Below, piece after piece: positions 61,972 to 64,000 of a stretch of 64,000 bases of DNA. Under the pieces are notes generated by a model, which was not told the DNA's origin, made no database searches, and was given only the letters and a program-made list of their open reading frames with translations. The DNA lies in contig JBJEJA010000031.1 of the NCBI GenBank assembly GCA_051877575.1, positions 33,032-97,031 on the forward strand, in the 5' to 3' direction. A program made the position numbers and the translations under genes. The first letter of the stretch is position 1, and the number at the start of each line of letters is the position of its first letter. Source of the DNA: UBA2882 sp051877575 (GTDB lineage: Bacteria; Bacillota; Clostridia; Lachnospirales; Lachnospiraceae).

Positions 61972-63456
61972 TTATTGAGCCGATGACGGGTGGGACGTTT
62001 TTCTGATCACCAGCAGATCGGCTCTTTGTTTTAGAAAGGCAGTCTCATCTGCATCCCGGCAGGTCACCAGCGTATATTGTCTGAGATTGTTGAAGGTAAC
62101 CGATATTTTCTTGGTAAAAAGTCCGGAATCCGGCTCATATTCCTCAATCATAAAGCTCGCGCCACATTTTTGCAGAAATTCATAGGTCGTAACCAGTCCG
62201 ATACCGCTGCCGCCTTCATCGCCGTGCGTGGTATGGCGTGTCACGCCCAAATCTAACAACACTTCTTTGGTAAAAGGAATTCCGCTGTCAAAAATATGAA
62301 TGGTATAAAATTTTTCAATCATATCCATTGTCAATAAAATATGATGTCCCTTGCGACAGCGTGTAGCGATCAGTGCATTTTCCAACAAATCGGCAAGCAG
62401 AGTGCACAAATCCTGTTCGCTGATATGCTTTCCGATCAAAGCCTCAATATTACAGGATACTGTAATTTCTAAATCAATTTCCGCTTCATAAGCCTTTTGC
62501 TGCATATATTTCAAAAGATTGTCAACAGCCGAAGAACCGGTGGAAGGAATCGCGCGGCAACGTTGTTCCTGCTTACGCAATATTCCTTTGCGGGCGGATG
62601 ACATTTGCTCAAGATCTGCCAACAGTTTATGACCGGTTGCGGCAGATTCTGCCGATAGCTCTGAGGCATCACGGATAAAACTCTCAACGGCTAAAGTCAT
62701 TGCCGGAACCAATTTATTATCACTATGTACGATTTTTGATAATTCCCTGTTTTCGTCTTCCAACTCTTTGATCTTGTCCTGATTTTTGACCAATTCGGCA
62801 TTCAGCTCCGCAATGTCCTTTTCTTTCAGCTTGTCCAAATAAGTTTTTGTAATGTTATTTTTCCAAGAAAGATAGATAAATATGGCGAGAAGGAAAATGA
62901 AGAGGAAGGGGATAATATATTGCTTATAGTTAAGATATCTTACCAATATTGCAGAGAATAAAGTTAGTATACTAATAAGCATAAGAAGAAGGCTGTTTAA
63001 TTTGTTAGTTAAAAAGGGCATCCCCTTTTTTAGTCTTTTTGAACGGAAAAGTAATGGCGTAATAAAAAATTGAAGAAGTGCTGAAAGCATTTGATAGAGA
63101 GTATGGCTGTAGGAATCGCTTGATATATGAAATCCGATAGTAACACTTATACTTATTAAACAAATGGAAAAAGCAAAAATTGCATAGTTTATTGCATAGG
63201 CAATTATAGTAGCTGTCATGGATGTTTCTGGTGATGTTTGGGTAAGATATGTTAGAAAGAAAAATGATATCAGAATAATAAATAAAATCACAGCATATGG
63301 ATAAATATTTTCAAGAAATGAAGAGAGTATAGATAAACATAGTGTAAATAAAAATGATATAGATAAATTGGTCTTAGAAATAGGAAGATTGAGAAGTCTT
63401 TTATAAGAATAGACACTACAAAAAATAATAGAAAAGTATTTTATGAAAAATAACAT
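61972..63456 (-). CDS. GHKL sensor histidine kinase (AgrC/LytS-like)
   Basis: The 494-residue protein has about six membrane segments over residues 1-225, then a coiled coil (about 235-265), a phosphoacceptor region with IVHSDNKL (His), and an ATPase domain with the N-box LLENALIAT and GGSGIGL. This is the layout of quorum-sensing kinases. GGAGGA precedes the ATG at 63456; a 22-residue extension is unlikely. The membrane half is much more AT-rich than the kinase half. No response regulator gene is seen in the window, unless beyond the right edge. A peptide ORF diverges upstream. Confidence 0.88.
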   Translation of the reverse strand: MLFFIKYFSIIFCSVYSYKRLLNLPISKTNLSISFLFTLCLSILSSFLENIYPYAVILFIILISFFFLTYLTQTSPETSMTATIIAYAINYAIFAFSICLISISVTIGFHISSDSYSHTLYQMLSALLQFFITPLLFRSKRLKKGMPFLTNKLNSLLLMLISILTLFSAILVRYLNYKQYIIPFLFIFLLAIFIYLSWKNNITKTYLDKLKEKDIAELNAELVKNQDKIKELEDENRELSKIVHSDNKLVPAMTLAVESFIRDASELSAESAATGHKLLADLEQMSSARKGILRKQEQRCRAIPSTGSSAVDNLLKYMQQKAYEAEIDLEITVSCNIEALIGKHISEQDLCTLLADLLENALIATRCRKGHHILLTMDMIEKFYTIHIFDSGIPFTKEVLLDLGVTRHTTHGDEGGSGIGLVTTYEFLQKCGASFMIEEYEPDSGLFTKKISVTFNNLRQYTLVTCRDADETAFLKQRADLLVIRKTSHPSSAQ

Positions 63457-63495
63457 TTTATCCTCCAAGAAAGTGCAGTAAATAAATATAAAGCA

Positions 63496-63524
63496 ATTAT
63501 AGATTTTTTTTGTAACAAACACAA
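63496..63524 (-). promoter_or_regulatory. Promoter of the histidine kinase
   Basis: Minus strand: TTGTGT (63524-63519), 17 bases, TATAAT (63501-63496), about 33 bases of leader to the ATG at 63456. Confidence 0.5.
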
Positions 63525-63646
63525 TAAACCAATAGTTTAGTTTTGGATCTAATAAAAACTAATAAAAAATGCATACAGCTACCTAATATAAACATGCTTA
63601 CATTTTTTCTTATCATTTTCACATGAATTGAAAAGAGGTGAGAAGA

Positions 63647-63697
63647 ATGTGGCGTGATATTTTAATTATTATATATAACACTTTTAATGCAATATAA
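63647..63697 (+). CDS. Candidate 16-residue hydrophobic peptide
   Basis: MWRDILIIIYNTFNAI is encoded with a good ribosome site (AGAGGTGA, 6 bases before the ATG) and a terminator 3 bases after the stop. The peptide has no signal for an AgrD-type thiolactone (no Cys, no charged tail). It diverges from the AgrC-like kinase, so it could be a signal, a small membrane peptide or toxin, or a leader peptide. No convincing promoter found. Coding status is uncertain. Confidence 0.4.
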   Translation: MWRDILIIIYNTFNAI

Positions 63698-63700
63698 GAT

Positions 63701-63738
63701 AATTTTGGCCGGTGTGATATCCGGCTAAAATTGTTTTA
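63701..63738 (+). terminator. Terminator after the peptide ORF
   Basis: AATTTTGGCCGG (63701-63712) pairs with CCGGCTAAAATT (63721-63732), one G-U pair and an 8-base loop, followed by GTTTTA. Confidence 0.82.
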
Positions 63739-63785
63739 CACATATATTTTCACTTTTGTATTGCTTATTTTTGAAGAATGTTTTC

Positions 63786-63814
63786 TTGCAATGATATGTA
63801 AGATTTGTTATATT
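63786..63814 (+). promoter_or_regulatory. Promoter of the small RNA candidate
   Basis: TTGCAA (63786-63791), a 17-base spacer and TATATT (63809-63814). Predicted start near 63821. Confidence 0.65.
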
Positions 63815-63820
63815 AAAAAT

Positions 63821-63916
63821 ATAAAAAGAGAAATCGCCCACAATGGTGGGTTGACTTATTTACAATGATAGAAAATCCACCCTTTTACCGGTCAAAGTGA
63901 GGGGTGGTTTTTCTAT
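63821..63916 (+). ncRNA. Candidate small RNA of about 95 nt
   Basis: Follows a good promoter and ends in a strong terminator. It contains a 5' hairpin CCCAC-AATG-GTGGG (63837-63850), a single-stranded linker, then a 15-bp stem: ATAGAAAATCCACCC (63868-63882) with GGGTGGTTTTTCTAT (63902-63916), one T-T mismatch. The stem has a U-run in its right arm and an A-run in its left, so it may terminate both strands. No ORF with a ribosome site lies inside. The family is not recognised. Confidence 0.55.
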
Positions 63917-63932
63917 GCACATCTATTTCAAA

Positions 63933-64000
63933 TCAAACACTATTCTTAATCTTATTTGCATAATAGTGGATAAACTCCGTCAGAGTAGGAACGCCTTTTT
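63933..64000 (-). CDS. Possible 3' end of a leftward gene, truncated by the window edge
   Basis: On the minus strand the frame is open from the edge for 22 codons, ending KGVPTLTEFIHYYANKIKNSV and a TGA at 63935-63933. It looks protein-like and is followed by the bidirectional stem at 63868-63916. A rightward frame from ATG 63915 is also open (MHIYFKSNTILNLICIIVDK), so the strand is not certain. No family is recognised. Confidence 0.3.
   Translation of the reverse strand, partial: KGVPTLTEFIHYYANKIKNSV

Larger units (their letters stand above)
63457..64000. other. Intergenic region of the right end
   Basis: Very AT-rich 544-base stretch without a complete conventional gene. It holds, left to right: the kinase promoter, a 16-codon ORF with ribosome site, its terminator, a promoter plus small RNA candidate, and either the tail of a leftward gene or the head of a rightward one at the edge. 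Each is listed separately. Confidence 0.7.

Overview
The window looks like chromosomal DNA of a Gram-positive anaerobe of the Lachnospiraceae type (inference). The reasons are moderate GC, strong AGGAGG-type ribosome binding sites, frequent GTG/TTG starts, the Firmicutes order cdaA-cdaR-glmM, a serine-regulated HPr, teichoic-acid-type enzymes and a Spo0A-type DNA-binding domain. No rRNA, tRNA, insertion sequence, phage gene or true CRISPR array was seen.

Layout. (1) 1-4594: housekeeping genes: a truncated membrane protein, the c-di-AMP cyclase operon cdaA-cdaR-glmM, and HPr. (2) 4663-6342: leuA. (3) 6347-31194: a long surface-glycan region. It holds several GT2 and GT4 glycosyltransferases, five large membrane proteins of GT-C type (7068, the C-terminal half of 10181, 14872, 27503, 29194), a polyprenyl-phosphate GT2 with a DUF2304 partner, an SGNH esterase-like protein, sugar oxidoreductases, RmlD, three acyltransferases in a row, a UDP-xylose synthase and a fucosyltransferase-like gene. 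(4) 31242-39161: a sialyltransferase-like gene, a Wzx flippase, a 3-amino-sugar pathway pair (aminotransferase plus ketoisomerase), a GtrB-like GT2, a PAP2-related phosphatase-like protein, a free-standing Spo0A DNA-binding domain and a NeuB-like synthase without its SAF domain. (5) 39294-44252: a MarR-controlled heterodimeric ABC exporter and a HicAB toxin-antitoxin pair. (6) 44264-61966: a second assembly line with initiating sugar transferase, WecG/TagA, TagD, a CDP-glycerol polymerase-like enzyme, Wzy-like, Wzx-like, Wzz-like and ligase-like proteins, then GDP-fucose and GDP-mannose synthesis. (7) 61972-64000: an AgrC-like histidine kinase, a 16-residue peptide ORF, and a small RNA candidate with its own promoter and terminator.

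How it fits together. GDP-mannose and GDP-fucose (manC, the ManC-like/ManA fusion, gmd, fcl), UDP-xylose, a dTDP-3-amino-sugar, dTDP-rhamnose (only RmlD is here) and a nonulosonic acid would supply donors. Sugar transferase, WecG and the other transferases build undecaprenyl-linked chains. Wzx proteins flip them and Wzy/Wzz/ligase proteins polymerise and attach them. GT2/DUF2304-type enzymes load polyprenyl phosphate for the GT-C proteins outside the membrane, and acyltransferases decorate the product.

The most unusual items are four 33-nt palindromic units between wzx and the sialyltransferase-like gene, the receiver-less Spo0A domain, a 19-bp hairpin inside the start of a membrane-protein gene, a pseudo-enzyme/ManA fusion, a GT2/GT-C fusion, a pair of apparently leaderless divergent genes, and the small RNA/peptide region at the right end.
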